Part shown: one piece after another, positions 10,334 to 16,703 of the stretch
How positions within the stretch are numbered: position 1 is the stretch's first letter
Layout: each line of letters starts with the position of its first letter
NCBI GenBank assembly: GCA_964360145.1
Contig: CAYHWW010000052.1
Coordinates: 1-18,015, forward strand
Reading direction: 5' to 3'
DNA from: CAYHWW01 sp964360145
GTDB lineage: Bacteria > Bdellovibrionota > UBA1018 > CAYHWW01
Length of the DNA stretch: 18,015 bases
Position numbers and translations under genes: made by a program
Notes under the pieces: model-generated
What the model was told of the DNA's origin: nothing
Seen by the model: the letters and a program-made list of their open reading frames with translations, nothing else
Database searches by the model: none

Positions 10334-10756
10334 ATGCTCGATACGAAAATCATTCAGGATTCGTACTCAATTCTTCAACCACGCCTCGGCGCGCTGGCTG
10401 ACAAATTTTATGAAGTGCTTTGGAGTGATTTTCCGAAGACCCAAGCCCTCTTTGTCACAACTGAGATAGACAAGCAGAAGGCAGGCTTCATCGAGGGAAT
10501 GGACTTCATCATCACTCACCTGCATCAAGGCCCGGTGCTGGAGAAATACCTCGAGGACATGGGCATCCGCCATAGCTGTTATGGCATCAAGGCGAAACAC
10601 TATGAATGGGTGAGCGCCTGCCTCATGAAAAGCCTCAAACACTGCTACGCGGACTCATGGCAAGGCCGCGTGGAAGAGAGTTGGAAAGATGCCGTGGGAC
10701 TCATCGTACAAGTGATGCGCGCTGGCGCGGACAAAGTACGCATGAAGAGCGCGTGA
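10334..10756 (+). CDS. Single-domain 3/3 globin (Vitreoscilla haemoglobin-like)
   Basis: A 140-residue protein equal to the globin domain of flavohaemoglobins, without the FAD/NAD reductase module. Alignment by eye to the VHb/Hmp pattern gives Tyr26 at B10 (KFYEVL), Phe40 at CD1, probable Gln48 at E7, and the proximal F8 His80 in IRHSCYGI, followed by the family-typical KAKHYEWV and the SWKDAVGLIV helix. The open frame continues upstream to 10082, but that part lies antisense to the ferredoxin gene. The ATG at 10334, preceded by an AGAGG-like site about 7 bp upstream, gives a normal globin N-terminus. Such proteins bind O2 and NO and can act as NO dioxygenases when a reductant is supplied. 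A second globin gene begins 9 bp after the stop, so the two are almost certainly co-transcribed. Function beyond heme and gas binding is inference. Confidence 0.9.
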   Translation: MLDTKIIQDSYSILQPRLGALADKFYEVLWSDFPKTQALFVTTEIDKQKAGFIEGMDFIITHLHQGPVLEKYLEDMGIRHSCYGIKAKHYEWVSACLMKSLKHCYADSWQGRVEESWKDAVGLIVQVMRAGADKVRMKSA

Positions 10757-10765
10757 GAGCTTTGC

Positions 10766-11197
10766 ATGGCGGGAGATAAAACACTTTTTGAATTAGTCGG
10801 TGGGCGCCCCTGCTTGATGCGGGTGCATAAGATTTTTTACGACAAGCTTTTCAAGCACCCTTGGATTGGGAAGTTTTTCAAGGGGATCAACCAGGAAACC
10901 CAAGAGGTGCAGCAAACAGACTTTATGTCTCAGCCCATGGGCGGGGAAGCAACCTATTGCGGGAAACTCCCGATCCCCGCTCACTCCCACATGTACATCA
11001 CCGAAGAGATCTTCAATTTAAGAAGCCAGATTCTCAGGGACTCTCTCAAAGAGGCCGGTGTTCCCGACGAGTTGGCGGAGCGCTGGCTGGCCATTGATAA
11101 TGCCTTTAAAAACGGGATCGTGAAAAAGAGCCTTGAAGACTGCAAGCCCCGCTACAAATGTGATGAGATTTTGGTCGTGCCTGACCCGCTTAAGTGA
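10766..11197 (+). CDS. Truncated (2/2) haemoglobin with Cys-containing C-terminal tail
   Basis: A 143-residue truncated haemoglobin. The start TLFELVGGRP matches the TLYERLGG opening of the family. Tyr25 occupies B10 (FYDKLF), the KFF at 36-38 is the CD1 region, MGG at 58-60 precedes the EF loop, and His73 in PAHSHMYIT aligns with the proximal His of the usual AHAGLGIT. VPDELAERWLAI is the H-helix region. Compared with a minimal truncated globin of about 120 residues, it carries a C-terminal extension with C126 and C132 (CKPRYKC), plus Cys16 and Cys65 in the body. This suggests redox or metal chemistry but is not a known motif I can name. Spacing to the previous globin is 9 bp, with a GAGAG sequence overlapping that gene's stop region, which is consistent with translational coupling. 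Its last 8 bp overlap the convergent small gene. Confidence 0.88.
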   Translation: MAGDKTLFELVGGRPCLMRVHKIFYDKLFKHPWIGKFFKGINQETQEVQQTDFMSQPMGGEATYCGKLPIPAHSHMYITEEIFNLRSQILRDSLKEAGVPDELAERWLAIDNAFKNGIVKKSLEDCKPRYKCDEILVVPDPLK

Positions 11198-11375
11198 GTG
11201 GGCTGAACTCTTCCGGTGACTTCAGATATCTTTCTTTGCATTTCATGGTGCAGAAATAGAGTATTTTCGTTTTCGACTTGATCGTATTCGAGCATCGTTC
11301 GGGATGCTTGATTTCCCACTTCGGGCATACGACACAGTGGATCTTTTTCTTACGCGCGTTTTTCATCATGCTCAT
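11190..11375 (-). CDS. Small Cys-rich YHS/TRASH-like metal-binding protein
   Basis: A 61-residue basic protein with cysteines at 14, 17, 28, 42 and 46. The spacing CVVC ... YFCTMKC followed by KERYLKSPEEF strongly recalls YHS/TRASH treble-clef modules (FCxxxCxxxFxxxPxxF), which bind a metal ion in copper and heavy-metal proteins and in some oxygenases. No signal peptide or membrane segment is seen. Reading away from the start, an AAGGTG sequence precedes ATGs at 11375, 11369 and 11366; the second is best spaced (about 9 bp), so the true protein may be two residues shorter. The gene runs opposite to the globins and overlaps the truncated haemoglobin tail by 8 bp. Its role is unknown; metal sensing or delivery within the heme cluster is a guess. 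Confidence 0.65.
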   Translation of the reverse strand: MSMMKNARKKKIHCVVCPKWEIKHPERCSNTIKSKTKILYFCTMKCKERYLKSPEEFSPLT

Positions 11376-11444
11376 TCACCTTTTTATAGAGTTCGTAGCT
11401 GCTTTTGCCAAACCAGGCGATGCTCTGAAACATCAGGTTAGTTG

Positions 11445-11900
11445 TTATTCTGCCAAAGCTTTGATCGCATCATTTGCCACCTCTTCGTCTTCAAGTGCCC
11501 TTGCTCCGCTCACGCCGATGGCGCCGACGTGTTTGCCGTTCACAACGATGGGCACGCCCCCCTCAATGGCCACGATGCCCTTGCCGGTCAGCAGCCCCGT
11601 ACGCCCGGACTGCACCGCTTGCACAAAGGCACTGGTGGGGCGCTGAAAGGCGTTGGCGGACTGGGCCTTTTGCTGGGAGACCTCAATACTGCCTGGGTAA
11701 GAGCCATCCCCGCGCTCAAAGAGCAAAAGGCCGCCCTCGGCATTGACGATGGCCACGGACACCTTGAAAGATCTTTTGCCAGCGTAAGAAAGGGCACGCG
11801 TCGCGATTTTTCGTGCGGTGGCCAACGGCAACTCATTCGCCGAGGAGAGGGACGCAGCGAGCGTCATCATTGTCAGCACTGGATATGCGATGAATTTCAT
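11445..11900 (-). CDS. Exported GlcG/HbpS-family heme-binding-like protein
   Basis: A 151-residue protein with a Sec-type signal peptide at its N-terminus (hydrophobic stretch YPVLTMMTLAASLSSA, cleavage near residue 21). The mature part is a complete GlcG/HbpS domain: helix LATARKIATRALSYA, strand VSVAIVNAEGGLLLFERGDG, the family-typical segment AFQRPTSAFVQAV, then GGVPIVVNGKHVGAIGVSGA and a final helix. Members of this family (HbpS of Streptomyces, GlcG) bind heme or help respond to redox stress. It therefore fits the neighbouring globins, though it would act in the periplasm while they are cytoplasmic. It lies 69 bp upstream of the small Cys-rich gene on the same strand and could be co-transcribed with it. 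It is divergent from the BI-1 gene across 79 bp. Confidence 0.88.
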   Translation of the reverse strand: MKFIAYPVLTMMTLAASLSSANELPLATARKIATRALSYAGKRSFKVSVAIVNAEGGLLLFERGDGSYPGSIEVSQQKAQSANAFQRPTSAFVQAVQSGRTGLLTGKGIVAIEGGVPIVVNGKHVGAIGVSGARALEDEEVANDAIKALAE

Positions 11901-11979
11901 ACTGGCAGGATACCCTCATTGAGGATGTTAACGTAACAAGAAGTTGAATGTTAGCGGCCATACGTCCATACTTTCACAC

Positions 11980-12702
11980 ATGAACAATACAGATGAAGCT
12001 TTGGGTCTCTATCGCACCAGCAACTCCATCGCGGAGGAACGTGCCCGCTTCATGAGCAGAGTCTACTCTTGGATGACGGCTGGCATCTCCGTAAGCGGGG
12101 GCATCGCCTACTTTGTCGGAAGCACCCCTGAGCTTGTTTACACCATCGTCTCCAATCGACTGCTTTTTTGGTGCTTGATCATTGCACAGCTGGGCTCAGT
12201 CTTTTATTTGTCGATGGCCGTTCAGAAAATTTCTTCGAAGACCGCCGCCGCGGTTTACCTGCTTTATGCCGCCTTGACGGGCCTGACACTCTCCGTGATT
12301 TTCATGCTCTACACTCAAGCAAGCATTGCATCCGTTTTTGGGCTCACGGCCTTTTCGTTCGCTGGCTTGAGTCTCTTCGGGTCCGTAACGAAGCGCGACT
12401 TGGGCCCCGTAGGTTCGTTTTGCACCATGGGGCTGTTTGGGATGATCGGATTTGGCCTTCTCTCGATTTTCTTCCCGGATATGTTGGGGGGAGTGGCTGA
12501 GCAGGTTTACGCCGCTGTAGGCATTGTCGTTTTTTCGGGGCTGACCGCCTACGACACCCAGAAAATAAAAACAATGTATGCTCTCGGCAGCGAAGGCACG
12601 GATACTGGGCGCAAGGGTGCCATCTATGGCGCACTCACTTTGTATTTGGATTTCATCAATCTCTTCCTCAGTCTTTTGAGGCTCTTCGGGAAGAAACGCT
12701 AG
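11980..12702 (+). CDS. Bax inhibitor-1/YccA-family membrane protein
   Basis: A 240-residue polytopic inner-membrane protein. Seven hydrophobic segments are readable: WMTAGISVSGGIAYFV, FWCLIIAQLGSVFYLSM, AAVYLLYAALTGLTLSVIFM, SVFGLTAFSFAGLSLFGSV, FCTMGLFGMIGFGLLSIFF, VYAAVGIVVFSGLTAYDT and LYLDFINLFLSLLRLF. The sixth ends in GLTAYDTQKIK, the signature Asp of the BI-1/YbhL/YccA family, whose members are pH-sensitive ion (Ca2+) leak channels or regulators of membrane proteases. The ATG at 11980 gives the usual short polar N-terminus. A TTG at 11944 would add 12 residues without family support. No strong Shine-Dalgarno precedes 11980. It appears to be a single-gene transcription unit. Confidence 0.92.
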   Translation: MNNTDEALGLYRTSNSIAEERARFMSRVYSWMTAGISVSGGIAYFVGSTPELVYTIVSNRLLFWCLIIAQLGSVFYLSMAVQKISSKTAAAVYLLYAALTGLTLSVIFMLYTQASIASVFGLTAFSFAGLSLFGSVTKRDLGPVGSFCTMGLFGMIGFGLLSIFFPDMLGGVAEQVYAAVGIVVFSGLTAYDTQKIKTMYALGSEGTDTGRKGAIYGALTLYLDFINLFLSLLRLFGKKR

Positions 12703-12723
12703 TTCGACTTCAGAGAAGTCGGA
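12703..12723 (+). terminator. Hairpin after the BI-1 gene
   Basis: TTCGACTTC (12703-12711) pairs with GAAGTCGGA (12715-12723) around an AGA loop, giving 9 bp with one G-U. It starts directly at the stop codon. No T-run follows at once; an A7CT6 run occurs about 20 bp later, around 12742-12755. It is a plausible but imperfect terminator. Confidence 0.4.
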
Positions 12724-12753
12724 CTCACCTATCCCAGCCAGAAAAAAACTTTT

Positions 12754-12782
12754 TTGTAAACGCGAACGACAATCGCTGTTAT
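12754..12782 (+). promoter_or_regulatory. Candidate sigma-70 promoter for the hydrolase leader
   Basis: TTGTAA (12754-12759) and TGTTAT (12777-12782) are separated by 17 bp, each matching 4 of 6 consensus bases. Transcription would begin near 12789, giving a leader of about 160 nt that contains the whole structured element at 12826-12912. It was found by eye and is weak on its own. Confidence 0.3.
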
Positions 12783-12825
12783 TCTTCTGAAGAAAAATCA
12801 GTACAAGCGGCATTTTTATGTCGAT

Positions 12826-12912
12826 GCCATCTCAAGAACATTTCGCCATTGCGGCTCACTGCAAAGGAGCCGTGGTTGGTTTAGCCTCATGACGGGGCTA
12901 TTTTGAGATGGC
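12826..12912 (+). ncRNA. Predicted three-way-junction leader RNA (family unknown)
   Basis: Closing stem P1 pairs 12826-12837 with 12901-12912 (12 bp: 11 Watson-Crick and one G-U; GCCATCTCAA against TTGAGATGGC is perfect). Inside it, P2 pairs CGGCTC (12852-12857) with GAGCCG (12867-12872) over a 9-nt loop containing GCAAAG. P3 pairs TAGCC (12882-12886) with GGCTA (12896-12900) over a 9-nt loop. P1 ends 23 nt before the AAGGAG Shine-Dalgarno of the exported hydrolase. The architecture suits a cis-regulatory RNA, but I cannot match it to a named riboswitch. A mobile hairpin repeat is the main alternative. Confidence 0.45.
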
Positions 12913-12947
12913 TTCTCATGGGTATTTTATTCATCAAAGGAGCGATC

Positions 12948-14168
12948 ATGAATATCTGGCGTTTTTTTCTATTAACAAGTGCTTTCTGGGCCACCTCGGC
13001 CTGGGCAGCCCCTTATCAGATCATTTCGGTAGCTGAGCAAGTTATCGGCAAGTTCAAATACACGGAGACCGTCGTTCAAAATGGAAGCGACCCCCGTAAC
13101 CGGTTCAAGATGCATCGCGTCGTCAAGAATCATGTGCCTGAACAAGCATTGAAGAACCCGATCATCTTGTTACCTGCGCTGGGGAACAACTTTTCGTCTT
13201 ATACGGTAGGGCTTTCAGCAGATGGGTCGGACTTCAAGCACTCGCTTGCCGCGAACCTGGCAAGCAAAAACATCGATGTCTGGGGCTACTCACCCCGCGT
13301 GAGCCAGCTGGCGCCTGGAAGCTGTGGTACAACGGTTGATTGCTCCGTAGCCGCGGGCTGGGGCATCGCGTCTCGCGCAGATGATGTCGAATTCATCCGC
13401 CAGCAAATCCAACTCGTGCATCATTACGAAAAACCCGTCATCGGAGGCCATTCCTTGGGGGGCATGCTCGCCACGGCAATCGTCAATCAGAACCCCGACG
13501 GCTACGACGGCGTTCTGTTGATTGACTCAACCTTGGTTGTCAATGACGCGGGTTTACAGGCTAACTACCAAATAATGTGCGGCGGCTTACGGGCCGCGAT
13601 CGCAGCGGGACAGACGGTCAACGACCAACTCAATCCACTGCTGATCACGCTCATGCAACTTAACGTTGCTAACCCCACTGGTATCTCACCTTTTCCGTTC
13701 TTTCCGCCAGGAACGACCAATCGCCAGGCGTTTCTTTTGTTCATGACATCGCCTAGCGCCGGTCCTCCTCAATCGCTTTTTCCCACTGGCTTCGTATTAA
13801 CCGCTGGAAGTGTTGCTGAAAATCGGTTTTTCTTTGCTTCGGAAAACGTACTCAACAATTCGATTGCACGGTTTGATTATTACGTGACGAACGCCGAGGT
13901 TGCCGACGTCGCCTGCAGCTTTGCGGGCGAAACGACGTTCACGAACAACCTGTCGAACTTTGACGGCGCCGTGCTCGCCTTTGAAGCCGCTGCGGGGTTC
14001 GGCCCCTTCGTCGAGCAGCAGCTCGCGCAGTTTACAAACGCCGATGACACGCTGGTGGTTTTCGACGGGTTCGGTCACGCTGATCCGCTCATGGTACCCA
14101 ATCGCAAGACGCTCCTGGATAAGCCCATCATCAAGTGGCTTAGGACTGAAGTCCTGAAACAAAAGTAG
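12948..14168 (+). CDS. Exported alpha/beta hydrolase (lipase/esterase-like)
   Basis: A 406-residue secreted or periplasmic hydrolase. The ATG at 12948 has AAGGAG 6 bp upstream and starts a clear Sec signal peptide (MNIWRFFLL...TSAWA, cleavage after about residue 20). The frame is open further upstream to 12903, but that would place 15 residues before the signal peptide and inside the leader stem. The alpha/beta hydrolase fold is marked by LLPALGNNFSSY (oxyanion region), the nucleophile elbow GGHSLGGM with Ser169, and FDGFGHADPL with probable catalytic His377. The acid residue is not certain. The pair of cysteines in GSCGTTVDCSV suggests a disulfide, in keeping with export. The substrate cannot be read from sequence; an ester or lipid is likely. 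It is preceded by a structured leader and ends at a strong hairpin terminator, so it looks like a monocistronic, individually regulated unit. Confidence 0.85.
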   Translation: MNIWRFFLLTSAFWATSAWAAPYQIISVAEQVIGKFKYTETVVQNGSDPRNRFKMHRVVKNHVPEQALKNPIILLPALGNNFSSYTVGLSADGSDFKHSLAANLASKNIDVWGYSPRVSQLAPGSCGTTVDCSVAAGWGIASRADDVEFIRQQIQLVHHYEKPVIGGHSLGGMLATAIVNQNPDGYDGVLLIDSTLVVNDAGLQANYQIMCGGLRAAIAAGQTVNDQLNPLLITLMQLNVANPTGISPFPFFPPGTTNRQAFLLFMTSPSAGPPQSLFPTGFVLTAGSVAENRFFFASENVLNNSIARFDYYVTNAEVADVACSFAGETTFTNNLSNFDGAVLAFEAAAGFGPFVEQQLAQFTNADDTLVVFDGFGHADPLMVPNRKTLLDKPIIKWLRTEVLKQK

Positions 14169-14178
14169 TTCACGCTGA

Positions 14179-14215
14179 CCAACGGGCTTCGGTCGATTTG
14201 ACCGAAGCCCGTTGG
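14179..14215. terminator. Bidirectional terminator between hydrolase and PPK2 genes
   Basis: A perfect 16-bp stem pairs 14179-14194 with 14200-14215 (CCAACGGGCTTCGGTC against its complement) around the loop GATTT. It sits in the 53-bp gap between converging stop codons at 14168 and 14222. Trailing T-runs are short on both strands, but stem length and position make terminator function likely for both genes. Confidence 0.8.
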
Positions 14216-14221
14216 GTGGTC

Positions 14222-15097
14222 TTACTTCTGCTTCGCCAGTAATTTGCGCAGTGATTGCAGTTCCGTCCGCCGCGCCTTGGTTGTTTCGGGATAGCTCATT
14301 TTGAGGCTTTGAAGAGTATCGAGAATAACCTGTGAAATGATGAGGCGGGCATTCTTCTTGTCATCAGCGGGAACGATATACCATGGTGAGTCCTTGGTGC
14401 TGGTTGCGCCGATGCAGGCCTCATAGGCCTCCATGTACTGATCCCAGTATTTCCGTTCCTTGATGTCAGAGAGACTGAACTTCCAATTCTTGCAGGGCTC
14501 GTTGATGCGATCCAAGAAGCGCCTCCGCTGCTCTTCTTTGGAGAGATGAAGGAAGAATTTAATGATTCGCGTGCCATTGCGATGAAGGTGCTTCTCTTGG
14601 CCTGAGATCGATTCGTAGCGCCCCTTCCACACGGATTCGGCGTCATGAATATGAGGTGGTAAGTCTTCAGCCTTGAGGATCTCAGGGTGAACGCGGACGA
14701 TAAGGACTTCCTCGTAGTAGGAGCGATTGAAAATGCCGATCCTGCCCCGCTCCGGGAGGCATGCCGTCGTGCGCCAGAAGAAGTCGTGCTTCAGCTCAGC
14801 AGCGCTGGGGTGCTTGAAGCTGAATACCTGGCAACCCTGGGGATTGATGCCGGACATCACGTGCTGAATCGCACCGTCCTTGCCTGCCGCGTCCATAGCT
14901 TGAAAAATAATAAGAAGGGCATAGTCGTTCGAGGCATAAAGCAGGCGCTGCTGCTCACTCAATCTTTCAGTGCTGTCACTGAGCCTGACCGTGTAGTCCT
15001 GTTTGGACTTATAGAATGGCTTCATCTTTGTGGGCCAATCACTGAGATTGACCTCCTTGCCGCCCAAAACCTGAAAGTCTTTGCTTTGGATTTTCAT
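14222..15097 (-). CDS. ppk2: Polyphosphate kinase 2 family (PPK2), class III-like
   Basis: A 291-residue cytoplasmic kinase that transfers phosphate between polyphosphate and nucleotides. The Walker A motif is QAMDAAGKDG (residues 66-75), followed by HVMSGINPQGC. The Walker B region reads IGIFNRSYYEEVLIVRVHPE (120-139). The NRS-Y-Y-E form is typical of single-domain PPK2 enzymes often grouped as class III, able to phosphorylate AMP as well as ADP; class I and II proteins more often show DRSWYNR-like forms. The lid region includes GTRIIKFFLHLSKEEQ (175-190), RRRFLDR and WKFSLSDIKER. The length is normal for one domain and there is no break. The class assignment is by eye. The gene is divergent from rsgA across a gap of about 50 bp and stops at the terminator shared with the hydrolase gene. 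Confidence 0.93.
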   Translation of the reverse strand: MKIQSKDFQVLGGKEVNLSDWPTKMKPFYKSKQDYTVRLSDSTERLSEQQRLLYASNDYALLIIFQAMDAAGKDGAIQHVMSGINPQGCQVFSFKHPSAAELKHDFFWRTTACLPERGRIGIFNRSYYEEVLIVRVHPEILKAEDLPPHIHDAESVWKGRYESISGQEKHLHRNGTRIIKFFLHLSKEEQRRRFLDRINEPCKNWKFSLSDIKERKYWDQYMEAYEACIGATSTKDSPWYIVPADDKKNARLIISQVILDTLQSLKMSYPETTKARRTELQSLRKLLAKQK

Positions 15098-15148
15098 GTT
15101 AGTCTTCGCCTTCTTTGAGTATTGTCCTTCTTACGCAAGGGTGGCTCA

Positions 15149-16156
15149 GTGCAAAAACTTATACAACTCGGTTGGAGCGACTTTTATCGTAGTCAGCTCA
15201 CGCCCTCAGATACCCCCCCGCTGATACCTGCCCGCGTCATCGAAGAACATCGAGGCATGTACCGAGTTGCGGCGGGGCACGGAGTGCTCTGGGCGGAGGT
15301 TTCCGGGAAATTCTCCCATGAGGCCCGGTCCAGCGCCGGCTACCCTGTCGTGGGGGATTGGGTGCTGACCATGCCTGACAAATCTGGTGAGAAGTCCGTC
15401 ATCAACCGCATGCTGGAACGCAAAACGAGCCTCTCGCGCAAAGCGGCGGGCGCTGCCCATATTGAGCAGATGGTGGCTGCGAACGTGGACATCGCCTTCG
15501 CGGTGTTTTCGCTCAAAGAAGAGATGAACCTGAATCGCTTGGAACGCTACCTCACGCTCATAAAGGAGCGCGGCATCGAGCCCGTGGTCTTGCTGACGAA
15601 AGCCGATCTTTGCGCACCTGAAGATACAGAGGCGCAGAAACGCGCCGTGACAAGCGTCGCCCCCGACGTGCAAGTGCACAGCCTGTGCTCTAAAACCCAG
15701 GAGGGCGTCAGCATCGTTGCCCATTGCCTCGGAGGTTACCGCACCGGCGTGCTGCTGGGCTCATCTGGCGCAGGTAAATCAACACTCATCAACGCCTTAG
15801 TGGGCACCGAGCTGCAACGGGTCAACACCGTGCGCGAGAATGACGAGCGAGGCCGCCACACCACCACAGCGCGCCGCTTGGTGACCCTCGCCAACGGCGG
15901 TATGATCATCGACACGCCGGGGGTGCGGGAGCTGCAGCTCTGGGAGGCGGGCGCCGCCGATGCGGTGGCGTTTGATGATATTGAAGAGCTGATGTTGCGG
16001 TGCAAGTTCAGCAACTGCAGCCATAAGTCAGAGCCGGGCTGCAAAGTGCTCGCGGCCCTCAAAGACGGGACGCTGGATGCGCGGCGCTATGCGAACTATT
16101 CCAAGATTCAAAGAGAGCGCAATGCGCTGCTGCCGAAGCATAAACGGACTAGGTAA
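15149..16156 (+). CDS. rsgA: Ribosome small-subunit biogenesis GTPase RsgA (YjeQ)
   Basis: A circularly permuted GTPase that checks late 30S maturation. It has an N-terminal OB fold (PARVIEEHRGMYRVAAG ... GDWVL). The G-motifs come in permuted order: LTKAD (G4), then the P-loop GSSGAGKST at about residues 204-212 (G1), then DTPG (G3). The C-terminal zinc site CKFSNCSHKSEPGC gives Cx4CxHx5C, exactly as in the family. The GTG at 15149, preceded by an AAGGGTGG sequence, gives MQKLIQLGWSDFY, a normal RsgA beginning, and a length of about 335 residues. A TTG at 15122 would add nine residues with poorer support. No terminator is obvious after the stop. The gene is divergent from ppk2, so the 51-bp gap must hold both promoters. 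Confidence 0.95.
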   Translation: MQKLIQLGWSDFYRSQLTPSDTPPLIPARVIEEHRGMYRVAAGHGVLWAEVSGKFSHEARSSAGYPVVGDWVLTMPDKSGEKSVINRMLERKTSLSRKAAGAAHIEQMVAANVDIAFAVFSLKEEMNLNRLERYLTLIKERGIEPVVLLTKADLCAPEDTEAQKRAVTSVAPDVQVHSLCSKTQEGVSIVAHCLGGYRTGVLLGSSGAGKSTLINALVGTELQRVNTVRENDERGRHTTTARRLVTLANGGMIIDTPGVRELQLWEAGAADAVAFDDIEELMLRCKFSNCSHKSEPGCKVLAALKDGTLDARRYANYSKIQRERNALLPKHKRTR

Positions 16157-16268
16157 TTGCCACGCTCCTCACGACGACAATGAGATCTCGAAGAGGTCCC
16201 TGGAGAGCGGGAGGAAAATTAGATTCCGAGTTTGTCTTTTAGTTTGCCAAGCTGTTCGTCACGATACC

Positions 16269-16703
16269 ATGACAAAGATCGCGCAAGCCGCGGCAGAGTC
16301 AGACTTGAAGGATGGGGTTTGGTTTCGCGCTGAAAAGACAGTGGATCTCAAAACCCAGGGGGAATACGGAGGGCTGCGCATCGTTCTTCGCACTGGAATC
16401 GGAGAGATTCTCAAAAACCTCAAGAAGGCGCAAATCGTTCACTTCGATATCGGGAAGGGAGACCCTGTGGTGCCGGGGCCCGTTGATGTTGAAACGCCTT
16501 TCCTCTTGGGGGGAGGAAGTCTTTCGTGGCGCGTGTACCCTGTTGAAACGACTGTCGCCGAGAAACTACATGCGTTAATCATCAGAGGGTCTGAAAGCTC
16601 GCGTTCAAAAGATGTCTTCGACCTCGGCTTACTCCTGCCGAAGTCTGTCGTCGCATCATGCAGACAGCCAAATGGAGCCGACTTCAAGCGGGCGTCACAC
16701 TAG
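16269..16703 (+). pseudogene. Truncated and probably frameshifted AbiEii-type nucleotidyltransferase (toxin remnant)
   Basis: This reading frame holds the central and C-terminal part of the AbiEii/AbiGii nucleotidyltransferase family: EYGGLRIVLRTGIG, HFDIGKGDPVVPGP, RVYPVETTVAEKLHAL and SSRSKDVFDLGLLLP correspond to well-known conserved blocks. The N-terminal catalytic part, with the glycine-serine motif and the DxD of the nucleotidyltransferase fold, is missing. The upstream DNA to 16157 shows nothing like it in any frame I read. After LLLP (about 16640) the frame loses similarity and ends at 16703, whereas the frame starting at 16637 reads AEVCRRIMQTAKWSR before a stop at 16709-16711. That looks more like an AbiEii tail and suggests a single-base indel. 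No cognate AbiEi antitoxin gene is nearby. It is best read as a decayed toxin gene, convergent with and overlapping the protease-like gene. Confidence 0.75.

Noticed and set aside
12196..12813. 205-residue minus-strand open frame over the BI-1 gene
   Set aside because: It is antisense to a clear seven-segment membrane protein and has no motif of its own.
12826..12912. c-di-GMP-I (GEMM) riboswitch
   Set aside because: The GCAAAG in one loop recalls part of the GEMM consensus, but the GGCAAACC half and the tetraloop/receptor arrangement are not present.
16219..16260. Minus-strand reading WYRDEQLGKLKDKLGI before a stop codon, looking like the end of a protein
   Set aside because: The frame has an in-frame stop about 35 codons upstream and no start, and it overlaps the better-supported AbiEii fragment. 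It may be a gene scar or chance.
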